Part shown: positions 6,826-14,233 of the stretch, piece by piece
How positions within the stretch are numbered: the first letter of the stretch is position 1
Layout of the letters: every line of letters begins with the position of its first letter
From: JBOHWJ01 sp050736615
GTDB taxonomy: Bacteria > Desulfobacterota > Binatia > Binatales > Binataceae
Direction: 5' to 3'
NCBI GenBank assembly: GCA_050736615.1
Contig: JBOHWL010000206.1
Coordinates: 1-18,705, forward strand
DNA length: 18,705 nucleotides
Position numbers and translations under genes: made by a program
Notes under the pieces: model-generated
Told to the model about the DNA's origin: nothing
Database searches by the model: none
What the model saw: the letters and a program-made list of their open reading frames with translations, nothing else

Positions 6826-8264
6826 CACAATTCCTCCTTGAGAAAACGGTCGACCAGCCGGCGCGCGCGGTCCTGCGCCGGAATCGTTTGGGCAAGTTCG
6901 TAGCTGCGCGCGGCCGAACCGAGATAGAACCGTTCGTATTGCTCGTTGCGGCCGCCCAGCGCGCTGGCGGTGAAGTCCCAGCCAAGGCGGAACAGGCGGG
7001 CGCGTTCTTCGGCCGCAACGCCCTTGGCTCCGCGCAAATAACGATCGATGAGCGGCCGCAATTCGGGATCGTCAAGCTGCGCGCGCGTCGGCGCCGCCAG
7101 CAAATTGTGCGAGCCGAGCAGCCGGATGATTTCATTCACGCGCGGGAACCATATTGGCAACGCGGCGCGCAATGCGGCCAGCGGCTCGTATTTAGGAAAC
7201 CATATGCCTGGGGCGTACTCGTGCGCCTCCACTTCGGAGGTTCTTACCGCCGCGCGCGTGAATTCAGCGTAGGTCCAAATCTCTCCCAGCATCTGGTTCG
7301 TCTGCGGCTTGGTATCGTTGATCGCCTCGGCCATGCGCGTCGCCAGACCCCAGGCGAACTCCAGCTTGGTCTGCGCGCGAATCATGGTCTGATGCATGAT
7401 GTTGGGCCACCAACTGGTGGCCATCACCGCGTTATAGACATCGAAATTGGCGTCGATAAACAGGCGCTCCCGCGGCACTTCGACATCGTCGAAGATCGCA
7501 AACGCGTCCTGCTCATCGAACCGGCTCGACAGCGGGAAATCGAAAACGTTGCCGCTGTGCGCGCAACTGTCGCGGCAAATGAACTTCAGCCCCGGCGTCG
7601 CCATCGGGATGCAGAATGAGAGCGCGTAGGCGTCGGCCCCCGGCGGTAATGGAAAACCGGGATAGACCGCGATTTCATCCGCGAACGGGGCCAAGGTGGA
7701 TAAGATGCGCGCGCCGCGCACGATGATTCCGTGGCTGGTGTCGGCGACTTTATGCAGCGCGACGTCGTTGCCGGCCCTGGGCGCGTCGCCAAGCGCCTTG
7801 TCGATGGTCGGATGGACGATCGTGTGCGTCAGCGAAATGTCCTTGCGCCCGAGGAATTTCTGATAATCGATCAGATTGGCCGCACCTCGATCGTTGCCGG
7901 AAATCGCCCATTCGTCGGCACGCCCGGCGAAACCCGCGAAAGTCACGTTCATGTAATCCGGAGTGCGGCCCATCACACCCACCGTGAACTCCGAAATTCT
8001 CTCCAGGCAGGCGCGGCGCCGCTGCAAATCCGCGCGCGAGCGGGGAATCATGTGGCTAACATTGATCGGCTCGCCGGTCTCCGGATCAGGCATCAGGCAG
8101 ACCTCGGCGGCGCGATGCTGCAGGTCAAAGACGCTCGCCAGGGCGCGCGCGGCGCCGGCAAAGGCGGGGTGGCCCACGATATCGCTGACGCGGTCGTCGC
8201 CAACCCAGATCGCGCGCCGGTCTTTAAGGCCGCGCAGGTATTCTTCCCCTGTTCGCGCACCCAT
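6825..8264 (-). CDS. hpaB: 4-hydroxyphenylacetate 3-monooxygenase oxygenase component (HpaB family)
   Basis: The 479-residue protein is of the HpaB/PvcC family, close in length to the roughly 480-residue short HpaB enzymes (E. coli HpaB is 520). Such enzymes use FADH2 supplied by a separate reductase to hydroxylate a phenol ortho to its OH. Recognisable blocks are 'TGEEYLRGLKDRR', 'HPAFAGAARALA', 'MGRTPDYMN', 'YPLSSRFDEQDAFAIFDDVEVPRERLF' and 'ALGGRNEQYERFY'. Arg100, Tyr104 and His147 line up with residues at the substrate site of Thermus HpaB (Arg100, Tyr104, His142). GGAAGG precedes the ATG. It is the first gene of the minus-strand operon and overlaps the dehydrogenase gene. No HpaC-type flavin reductase is encoded in the window. 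Related subfamilies hydroxylate other phenols, so the substrate is tentative. Confidence 0.9.
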   Translation of the reverse strand: MGARTGEEYLRGLKDRRAIWVGDDRVSDIVGHPAFAGAARALASVFDLQHRAAEVCLMPDPETGEPINVSHMIPRSRADLQRRRACLERISEFTVGVMGRTPDYMNVTFAGFAGRADEWAISGNDRGAANLIDYQKFLGRKDISLTHTIVHPTIDKALGDAPRAGNDVALHKVADTSHGIIVRGARILSTLAPFADEIAVYPGFPLPPGADAYALSFCIPMATPGLKFICRDSCAHSGNVFDFPLSSRFDEQDAFAIFDDVEVPRERLFIDANFDVYNAVMATSWWPNIMHQTMIRAQTKLEFAWGLATRMAEAINDTKPQTNQMLGEIWTYAEFTRAAVRTSEVEAHEYAPGIWFPKYEPLAALRAALPIWFPRVNEIIRLLGSHNLLAAPTRAQLDDPELRPLIDRYLRGAKGVAAEERARLFRLGWDFTASALGGRNEQYERFYLGSAARSYELAQTIPAQDRARRLVDRFLKEEL

Positions 8265-8358
8265 CAGTTCGCTTCCTTCCGGCCGTTCATCTTCGGTGCG
8301 AATGCGGCCGTGATAAGCATCGCGTGAGCTGGTCTTCGTTTCATCGCGGGCTGCATGA

Positions 8359-8408
8359 TCGAATCTTAGAAAACGCTTTTAGGCTTGTTTAGCGCCTAAT
8401 CGATTCGA
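8359..8408. promoter_or_regulatory. nested inverted repeats between tetR and hpaB
   Basis: An outer perfect pair TCGAATC (8359-8365) / GATTCGA (8402-8408) encloses an inner perfect pair TTAGGC (8379-8384) / GCCTAA (8394-8399) with a 9-base spacer. The site lies about 95-145 bases upstream of the hpaB start and just after the stop of the TetR gene. Position and dyad shape fit an operator for the neighbouring TetR protein. A hairpin terminator for the TetR transcript is the alternative, though the T-run is poor. Confidence 0.5.
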
Positions 8409-8423
8409 GGTTTCCACTTCTCA

Positions 8424-9164
8424 TCACCGGAACGACTTTCGCCGCCGCCCTTTCGCCGCTCCGCCCTTCACCGTCCGTCGCGGACGCGGTGCGGGCAACA
8501 CGCCTGGGTCCTTGATCGGGGCGACGCAGCAGAGATGAAGCCCTAAAGACTCGCGCAAGCGGCGCTCACAATCTTCACGCGGATGACTTCCAGCCAGCCA
8601 ATTCTTAAGCGTGAAGATGTACAGAGCGAACAGGTTGCGCGCGAGTGGATAGGCGGGCAGGCCGCGCGAGATTTCGCCGCGCTCCTGCGCGCGCCCGATA
8701 ATCGCCGCCATCCGCTGGTAGACGTCGTCTAGAAAAGCCATCGTGCGTTGATTCAAGCGGCGCTCGACGAACAACAGCTCCTTGACGAATACGCGTCCAA
8801 GCTCGCGGTCGGGATCGTGATAACGCACCAGCACGAAAAAAATGTGCAGGAGCTGTTCCAGCACGGGTTCGCCTTCGCCCATCGTGGCGAAGGCGCCGTC
8901 GAGCGTTTCGCCCAGTTCCTCGATAAAAATCTCGACCAACAGTTCCTCTTTACTCCTGGTGTAAAGGAACAGCGTGCCAGTGCCGATATCGGCGCCTTCG
9001 GCAATCTCGCGCGTGGTCGCCGACTTGAAGCCTTTTTTCGCAAACAGCGCCCGCGCGGCGCGTTTGATCGCCGACAACTTCTCCCGCTTGCGGCGTTCGA
9101 CACGACTGAGCGCGGCGGAGTCATCGCCGCCGTCGGCGATTCTGAGATCGGGGCAATCGAGCAC
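8424..9164 (-). CDS. TetR/AcrR-family transcriptional regulator
   Basis: The 246-residue protein has a TetR DNA-binding domain at about residues 28-80. The helix-turn-helix is 'TTREIAEGADIGTGTLFLYTRSKEELL' in outline (residues 50-76), preceded by 'AARALFAKKGFKSA'. The remainder is an alpha-helical ligand-binding domain with a basic, low-complexity tail ('RPRRTVKGG', 'RRRKSFR'). The start is a GTG at 9164; no nearer ATG fits before the domain. It lies between the two arms of the cluster, behind the divergent promoter region of the hydrolase gene and in front of hpaB. It is therefore the likely local repressor, released by a pathway intermediate. The ligand is unknown. Confidence 0.9.
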   Translation of the reverse strand: MLDCPDLRIADGGDDSAALSRVERRKREKLSAIKRAARALFAKKGFKSATTREIAEGADIGTGTLFLYTRSKEELLVEIFIEELGETLDGAFATMGEGEPVLEQLLHIFFVLVRYHDPDRELGRVFVKELLFVERRLNQRTMAFLDDVYQRMAAIIGRAQERGEISRGLPAYPLARNLFALYIFTLKNWLAGSHPREDCERRLRESLGLHLCCVAPIKDPGVLPAPRPRRTVKGGAAKGRRRKSFR

Positions 9165-9371
9165 GGGCTATGAATCCAATCAGTTATGAACATGCTCAAT
9201 ATCGTGCGGCCGGGCGCATTTTGTCAAGCGCAGCTTTTCAAACTCGGGCGGCCGCGCACACGGTAGTCATTCAGTCGTTTGACCGCACGCGAGCAAATGT
9301 TATGTGAGTGCTTGGCGGGCGCGCGCGACCATCGCGCCCGGCTGTAAATCCGGTCATCGAGGACCGCTGTC
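9165..9371. promoter_or_regulatory. divergent promoter region tetR / hydrolase
   Basis: This 207-base spacer separates the divergent TetR (-) and hydrolase (+) genes and must hold promoters for both, although I cannot assign -35/-10 boxes with confidence. An imperfect 12-bp dyad TGAACATGCTCA (10 of 12 symmetric) lies at 9187-9198 near the TetR start. A CG-rich hairpin is annotated separately. GAGGA at 9359-9363 is the ribosome-binding site of the hydrolase. Confidence 0.45.
9316..9340 (+). promoter_or_regulatory. GC-rich stem-loop in hydrolase leader
   Basis: CGGGCGCG (9316-9323) and CGCGCCCG (9333-9340) can pair as a perfect 8-bp stem with a 9-base loop, 31 bases before the hydrolase ATG. 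If transcribed it would be a stable leader hairpin; as DNA it could be a binding site. The low-complexity CG content makes chance formation fairly likely. Confidence 0.3.
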
Positions 9372-10226
9372 ATGACTTACTGGGTGGAGTTGCTGGATTG
9401 TCAAACCTACTTGCTGCGCGGACGCTACCGCACGCGCGTGATCGAAAGCGGACAGGGCTTTCCGTTCCTGTTGCTGCATGGGGCCGGCGGGCACGCTGAA
9501 AATCACGCGCGCAACATTCCGTTCTTTGCCGGCCATTTTCGCACGATCGCGCCGGACTTCCTGTGGCATGGAAGATCCCAGAGCGAAGGGTTCGAGGACG
9601 AGGTACTGCCGCCGTTGGTCGATCAGGTGCGCGATGTGCTCGACACGCTGCGGCTTGCGCGCGTGCATCTGGAAGGACAGTCGCTGGGCGGCTGGGTGGC
9701 GATGCTGTTCGCGCTCAAATATCCGGAACGGGTGGAGAAACTGGTATTGACCACCGCGACCGGCTACGCGCCGGAGGAAGGTTCAATTCCGAATTTCACG
9801 CCGCGCGTGAACGCCAACTTGCGGCCGTCGCTGGCTTTCCTTGACGATCCCAGTGATGCCAACATCCGCGAACGCTTACGCCGTGTGGTCTTCGATCCGA
9901 ATATCATTACTGATGAGACGGTCGCGTTGCGTGGCAAAATCTATCGTGATCCGGCGATTAACCGGGTGCAGCGCGAGTTCCTGCATCATTACCCGAATGG
10001 ACCGGGGCCGGCGCGCCATTGGATCACCGACGCAATCGCGCGCCAGATCACAAAGCCGACCCTGGTCTACTGGGGCGACAAGAATCAGCCGGGCCCCGAA
10101 GTTGGCCGGCGGCTGGCCTCGATGATCCCGCAAGCGCGCTTTCATAGTGAGCCGCTGACCGGCCATTGGGCCCAGTACGAGAATCACGAACAATACAATC
10201 ACATTGTGCTGGAGTTCCTCTCGTAG
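9372..10226 (+). CDS. alpha/beta hydrolase, MhpC/BphD-like C-C bond hydrolase
   Basis: The 284-residue alpha/beta-hydrolase has the oxyanion segment 'HGAGG' (36-40), nucleophile Ser104 in 'GQSLGG', acid Asp236 in 'WGDKN' and His265 in 'TGHWAQYE'. The C-terminal 'GHWAQYENHEQYNHIVLEFL' type ending closely follows MhpC/BphD, which hydrolyse 2-hydroxy-6-ketonona- or 6-phenylhexa-dienoate ring-cleavage products. GAGGA ends 8 bases before the ATG, which supports the start. It is the first gene of the plus-strand series, divergent from tetR. With the BphC-like dioxygenase it would give a hydrolytic branch for ketone-type cleavage products, while the aldehyde dehydrogenase would serve the semialdehyde type. 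An ester or lactone hydrolase role cannot be excluded. Confidence 0.86.
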   Translation: MTYWVELLDCQTYLLRGRYRTRVIESGQGFPFLLLHGAGGHAENHARNIPFFAGHFRTIAPDFLWHGRSQSEGFEDEVLPPLVDQVRDVLDTLRLARVHLEGQSLGGWVAMLFALKYPERVEKLVLTTATGYAPEEGSIPNFTPRVNANLRPSLAFLDDPSDANIRERLRRVVFDPNIITDETVALRGKIYRDPAINRVQREFLHHYPNGPGPARHWITDAIARQITKPTLVYWGDKNQPGPEVGRRLASMIPQARFHSEPLTGHWAQYENHEQYNHIVLEFLS

Positions 10227-10278
10227 CGCAGCGTATAAAGGCGGCATCACGGTTGGTTCAGAATTGGAGTAAATCGGT

Positions 10279-11793
10279 ATGGCATTACGACGGCCATCGG
10301 CGGAGGAATTAAAGCGCATCGCGGAAGCGAACCATTTCAGCCTTTCCAGCGAGGAACTCGAAGATTTCAGCGCGGTTATCCCGCACATGTTCGACGCGCT
10401 CGACGCGCTGGAACAAACTCCCGCGCCGACGCCCCTTCGCAAATACCATCAACGTGACGCCGGCCTAAGGCCGAGTCCGCACGAAGACCCTTTCAACGCC
10501 ATCATCCGTCGCTGCTCGGTCAAGGGCGCCGCGACGGGCAAGCTCGCGGGCAAGCGTGTCGGCATCAAGGATTCGATCGCGGTCGGCGGCGTTCCAATGA
10601 CCTGCGGTTCGCTGGTCATGGAGGGTTACGTACCGGAAATCGACGCCACGCTCGTATCGCGCATCCTGGAAGCCGGCGGAGAGATCGGCGCCAAGCTCAA
10701 TCTCGATAATTTCGCCTTTACCGGCAGCGGCGAAACCAGCGCGTTCGGGCCGACACGCAATCCGCATAACCGCGATTACCTGGCCGGCGGCTCCTCGGGT
10801 GGTTCAGCGGCGGCGCTTTATTATGACGATTTCGATTTGACGATTGGCGGCGATCAGGGCGGCTCGATCCGCATACCGGCGTCATGGTGCGGAGTGGCCG
10901 GCTTGAAACCGACTCACGGGCTGGTGCCATACACCGGATGCTTCGGCATCGACCCAACTTTTGATCATGCCGGCCCGATGGCAAAAACGGTTGCCGACGT
11001 TGCCCTGCTGCTCGAGGTGATCGCCGGCAAGGACGAAGCCGACCCGCGTCAGACCGAAGTGATCGTGAGCAGTTATACCCAGGCGCTGGGACGCGATCTC
11101 AGGGGAGCTAAAATCGCGATGCTGCGCGAAGGTTTCGGCCGCCCCGAATCAGAAGCCGACGTGGACGCCGCGGTGCATCGCGCGCTCGAGCGGATGGTCA
11201 AGCTGGGCGCGATCGTGCGCGAAGTGTCGATTCCGGTCCATCGCACCTATCAGGCTATCAGCCAAGGTTTGATGGAAGGCGCGGCGGCGCTGATGTACGG
11301 CAACGGCGTCGGTTATCATTTCAAGGGCTATTACGACACGGCGCTGATGAGCGCGTTTGGCCGTTTCCGCAAAATTCAAGGTGACGACTTGCCGGCGGCG
11401 CTCAAGCTGGTGTTGCTCGCGGGCGGCTACCTCAACCAGCATTACCATGGCCGTCTGTACGGCAAGGCACAGAACCTGCGCCCGTCGTTACGAGCGGCTT
11501 ATGACGACGTGCTAAGCGAATGCGACGCCATCGCGATGCCGACGACGGCGATCAAGGCGCTGCGCTACCGCGCCAATTTGAGGCCGCGCGAAGTGTTCGA
11601 ACGCGGCTGGAGCATGCTGGGGAATACCTCGGTCTTCGACATCACCGGCCATCCCTCGCTCAACATCCCATGCGCGATGTCGTCAGGGTTGCCAGTTGGC
11701 CTGATGCTGACCGGCCGGCATTTCGACGAAATGACGCTGCTGCGCATCGGCGACGCCTTCGAGCGCGCCTTCGATTGGCGCGAGATGCATTAA
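10279..11793 (+). CDS. amidase-signature family amidase (nitrile-hydratase-type)
   Basis: The 504-residue amidase-signature hydrolase cleaves a carboxamide to acid plus ammonia with a Ser-cisSer-Lys triad. Visible residues are Lys97 in 'GIKDS', Ser172 in 'AGGSSGGSA' and nucleophile Ser196 in 'GGDQGGSIRIPA'. The numbering is one off from the Rhodococcus nitrile-hydratase-linked amidase (Lys96, Ser171, Ser195). Further shared blocks are 'GLKPTHGLVPYTGCF', 'AGKDEADPRQTE', 'VTGHPSLN'-type and 'TGRHFDE.TLLRIGDAFE'. The N-terminal 70 residues form the helical extension of that subfamily. GGAG lies 9 bases before the ATG. It follows the hydrolase gene by 52 bases. No nitrile hydratase or nitrilase is in the window, so the amide probably comes from another step or from outside. 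Substrate unknown. Confidence 0.92.
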   Translation: MALRRPSAEELKRIAEANHFSLSSEELEDFSAVIPHMFDALDALEQTPAPTPLRKYHQRDAGLRPSPHEDPFNAIIRRCSVKGAATGKLAGKRVGIKDSIAVGGVPMTCGSLVMEGYVPEIDATLVSRILEAGGEIGAKLNLDNFAFTGSGETSAFGPTRNPHNRDYLAGGSSGGSAAALYYDDFDLTIGGDQGGSIRIPASWCGVAGLKPTHGLVPYTGCFGIDPTFDHAGPMAKTVADVALLLEVIAGKDEADPRQTEVIVSSYTQALGRDLRGAKIAMLREGFGRPESEADVDAAVHRALERMVKLGAIVREVSIPVHRTYQAISQGLMEGAAALMYGNGVGYHFKGYYDTALMSAFGRFRKIQGDDLPAALKLVLLAGGYLNQHYHGRLYGKAQNLRPSLRAAYDDVLSECDAIAMPTTAIKALRYRANLRPREVFERGWSMLGNTSVFDITGHPSLNIPCAMSSGLPVGLMLTGRHFDEMTLLRIGDAFERAFDWREMH

Positions 11794-12008
11794 ACTCGAC
11801 CGCTGACACTCGCATGGTGAGGGTGCAAGTCATACGTGCGTTGCTCGACACGATGCGCCGCGGCTCGCTTATGGCCGGTCATCCCGTGGTTAGGAAAATT
11901 CACCGAAGCATTTCCGTTCCGCGCATGAATCCGCGATATTCTTGATCCTGGATCGTCGGCGGAAAAAGACCGCGCGACGACGCACACGAATCCATGCCGG
12001 AGCGATAG
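11794..12008. other. intergenic spacer
   Basis: This 215-base gap between the amidase and lyase genes holds no convincing gene. A perfect GATCC-T-GGATC dyad at 11945-11955 is the only structure I notice, and GGAG at 11999-12002 is the ribosome-binding site of the following gene. The gap is long enough for a second promoter, but none can be assigned. Confidence 0.4.
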
Positions 12009-13010
12009 ATGTCACTGACTACCCATAAACCACGGCGTTTCAGGCTACAGCGCTCGGAGTTGGCGGTGCCCGCGACATCGCCCCATTTTTTCCCCAAAGC
12101 GGCCAAGGGCGACGCCGACGTGGTCTTTCTCGATCTTGAAGATGCGATCGCGCCTGAACGGAAACTCGAAGCGCGTGCGAACGCTATCGCGGCGCTGAAC
12201 GAGGTCGATTGGGGCGGCAAGACCATGGCGGTGCGGGTTAACGGTCTCGATACGCCATGGGGCTTTCGCGATATTTGTGAAGTGGCGCAGCGCTGTCCGC
12301 GCCTCGACCTGGTGATGCTGCCGAAAACCGGCACCGCCTTTGACGTGCAATTCGTTGACGCATTGCTGGGGCAAATCGAACGCGAACTCGGACGGGAGGA
12401 ACCGTTCGGACTCGAAGTCCTGATCGAGACCGCGCTGGGAATGTCGAATGCCGAGCAGATTGCCGCCGCCTGTCCACGGTTGGAGGCGATGATCTTTGGC
12501 GTCGGCGATTATTCGATCAGCATGCAGTCGGGCGACGTGTTGTTCGGCTCGGCCAGCGCCAAATACGCAATCCTCACGGCGGCGGACAAAAGCGGCGCCC
12601 GCGAACGCCATTGGAACGACAAATGGCATTACGCGCTCGCCCGCATGGCCAATGCGTGCCGTGCCTATGGGCTGCGGCCAATCGATGGACCTTACGTCGA
12701 TTTCGACGATCGCGATGGCTATCGCGCCAGCGCCGAGCGCGCCGCCGCCCTGGGTTTCGACGGCAAGTGGGCGATCCATCCGAGCCAGGTAGCAATGGCC
12801 AATGAGATCTTTTCACCTTCCGCCGAACAGATCGATTGGGCGCATCGGCTGGTCGAGGCAATGCACGAAGCAACCCGGCAGGGGCGTGGCGCGGCCAGTT
12901 TCGAAGGTAAAATGATCGATATGGCGCATTTCAAGGTGGCCGAAACCGTCCGGCGCAAACATGACGCGATTAGCGGCCGCGATCAGCGCAATCGAGAGGA
13001 CGGGCGATGA
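12009..13010 (+). CDS. HpcH/HpaI-family CoA-ester lyase, malyl-CoA-lyase-like
   Basis: The 333-residue TIM-barrel protein belongs to the CitE/malyl-CoA lyase superfamily. 'FLDLEDAIAPE' (Glu44, Asp45), Arg76 in 'AVRVNG', Glu140 in 'LIETALG' and Asp167 in 'FGVGDYS' match the CoA-ester lyase active site, close to MclA numbering (Arg76, Glu141, Asp168). The C-terminal half ('WHYALARMANACRAYGLRPIDGPY.DF.D', 'FSPSAEQIDWAHRLVEAM', 'EGKMID') resembles L-malyl-CoA/beta-methylmalyl-CoA lyases more than citrate-lyase beta subunits. It should cleave or form a 3-hydroxyacyl-CoA by Mg2+-dependent aldol chemistry, releasing or using glyoxylate or pyruvate with an acyl-CoA. Its stop overlaps the next start (ATGA), so it is coupled to the CoA-transferase. 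The exact CoA ester is unknown. Confidence 0.86.
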   Translation: MSLTTHKPRRFRLQRSELAVPATSPHFFPKAAKGDADVVFLDLEDAIAPERKLEARANAIAALNEVDWGGKTMAVRVNGLDTPWGFRDICEVAQRCPRLDLVMLPKTGTAFDVQFVDALLGQIERELGREEPFGLEVLIETALGMSNAEQIAAACPRLEAMIFGVGDYSISMQSGDVLFGSASAKYAILTAADKSGARERHWNDKWHYALARMANACRAYGLRPIDGPYVDFDDRDGYRASAERAAALGFDGKWAIHPSQVAMANEIFSPSAEQIDWAHRLVEAMHEATRQGRGAASFEGKMIDMAHFKVAETVRRKHDAISGRDQRNREDGR

Positions 13011-14218
13011 CGGAAAACGCGCGGGAGCAGCCGCTTTCAGGAATCCGAGTGCTCGATGCGGCGACCTTTTTGGCCGGTCCGTTTTGCGCCACGATCCTTT
13101 CCGAGTTCGGCGCCGAAGTAATCAAGGTGGAGCATCCGAAAATCCACGATCCTTTGCGTGATTTGGGGATGCGCGCGGAGAACGGCGAAACCCTGATGTG
13201 GCTCAGCGAGGCGCGCAACAAAAAGACCATCACGCTTAATTTGTCCATTCCGGAAGGGGCGGAGATTTTCCGCAAGATGGTCCGGCGGGCGGATATCGTG
13301 GTTGAAAATTTCCGGCCCGGCACGATGGAGCGATGGGGTCTCGGTTACGAAGCGCTCAGCGCAATCAATCGCGGCCTCGTAATGGTGCGGATAAGCGGCT
13401 ACGGACAGAGCGGACCCTACAAGGACCGTCCCGGCTTCGCCCGCGTCGCCCACGCATTCAGCGGTCTCAGCTTTCTCACCGGCGAGGCCGATGGCCGGCC
13501 AGCCGCACCGGGCTCGATGGCGTTGGGAGACTATTTGTCGGGCTTGTATGGCGCGCTCGGCAGCTTGCTGGCGCTGCGCCATCGCGAACACACTGGGGTT
13601 GGCCAGTACATCGACGTGGCGCTGTACGAGTCAGTGTTCAGATTCCTTGACGAGTTGGCACCCGCCTTCGCGCGCTTCGGCTTCGTGCGGCGAAGGATGG
13701 GCGCCGATGTGGCGAATATCGCGCCGCACAGCCATTATCAATGCGCTGACGGCAATTGGGTCGCGCTGGCCTGCTCCAGTGACAAAATGTTCGAACGGCT
13801 GGCGGGCGCGATGGGGCGGCCGGAGTTGGCGGCGGATGAGAAATTCGCGCGGATGCATGCGCGGGTCGCCAATCGCGACGCCATCAATGCGATCGTCGCG
13901 GAATGGATCGGGCTGCATACGCGGGACGAGCTGATGCGCATCTGTTTGCAAGCCGAAATCCCGTGCGGCCCCGTCAACAGCATCGCGGACATTTTTGCCG
14001 ATCCGCATTTCGCCGCGCGCGGCAATCTGATGAAGATTGAGGATGCCGAAGTGGGTGAACTCGTGTTGCCCTCGATTGTACCGCGGCTGTCGCGCACGCC
14101 CGGACAAATCACCCATCTGGGACGCCACCAGGGAGCCGACACCGACGAAGTGTTGCACGAATGGTTGGGCCTCGAAGGCACTGAATTAGCGGGCTTGCGA
14201 ACGCGCGGCGTTATCTGA
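13007..14218 (+). CDS. family III CoA-transferase (CaiB/BaiF)
   Basis: The 403-residue protein moves CoA between carboxylic acids. The N-terminal Rossmann-like part has 'LAGPF.A.ILSEFGAEVIKVEHP' in outline, 'NKKTITLNL', 'ADIVVENFRPG' and 'ISGYGQSGPY'. The catalytic aspartate that forms the acyl anhydride is Asp175 in 'MALGDYLSGL'. The length is normal for the family, and the C-terminal 'IPCGPVNSIADIFADPHF' block is typical. The start is coupled by a 4-base overlap to the lyase gene, and the monooxygenase gene starts 15 bases downstream. Next to a malyl-CoA-lyase-like and a MaoC-like protein it could act on dicarboxylic acids such as mesaconate or itaconate/citramalate. Activation of an aromatic or side-chain acid is equally possible. 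The donor and acceptor cannot be read from sequence. Confidence 0.92.
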   Translation: MTENAREQPLSGIRVLDAATFLAGPFCATILSEFGAEVIKVEHPKIHDPLRDLGMRAENGETLMWLSEARNKKTITLNLSIPEGAEIFRKMVRRADIVVENFRPGTMERWGLGYEALSAINRGLVMVRISGYGQSGPYKDRPGFARVAHAFSGLSFLTGEADGRPAAPGSMALGDYLSGLYGALGSLLALRHREHTGVGQYIDVALYESVFRFLDELAPAFARFGFVRRRMGADVANIAPHSHYQCADGNWVALACSSDKMFERLAGAMGRPELAADEKFARMHARVANRDAINAIVAEWIGLHTRDELMRICLQAEIPCGPVNSIADIFADPHFAARGNLMKIEDAEVGELVLPSIVPRLSRTPGQITHLGRHQGADTDEVLHEWLGLEGTELAGLRTRGVI

Positions 14219-14233
14219 GGTTATCACGGCGGC

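Noticed and set aside
11945..11955. GATCC-T-GGATC dyad as an operator
   Set aside because: Five-base arms with no second site and no regulator beside it are easily explained by chance.
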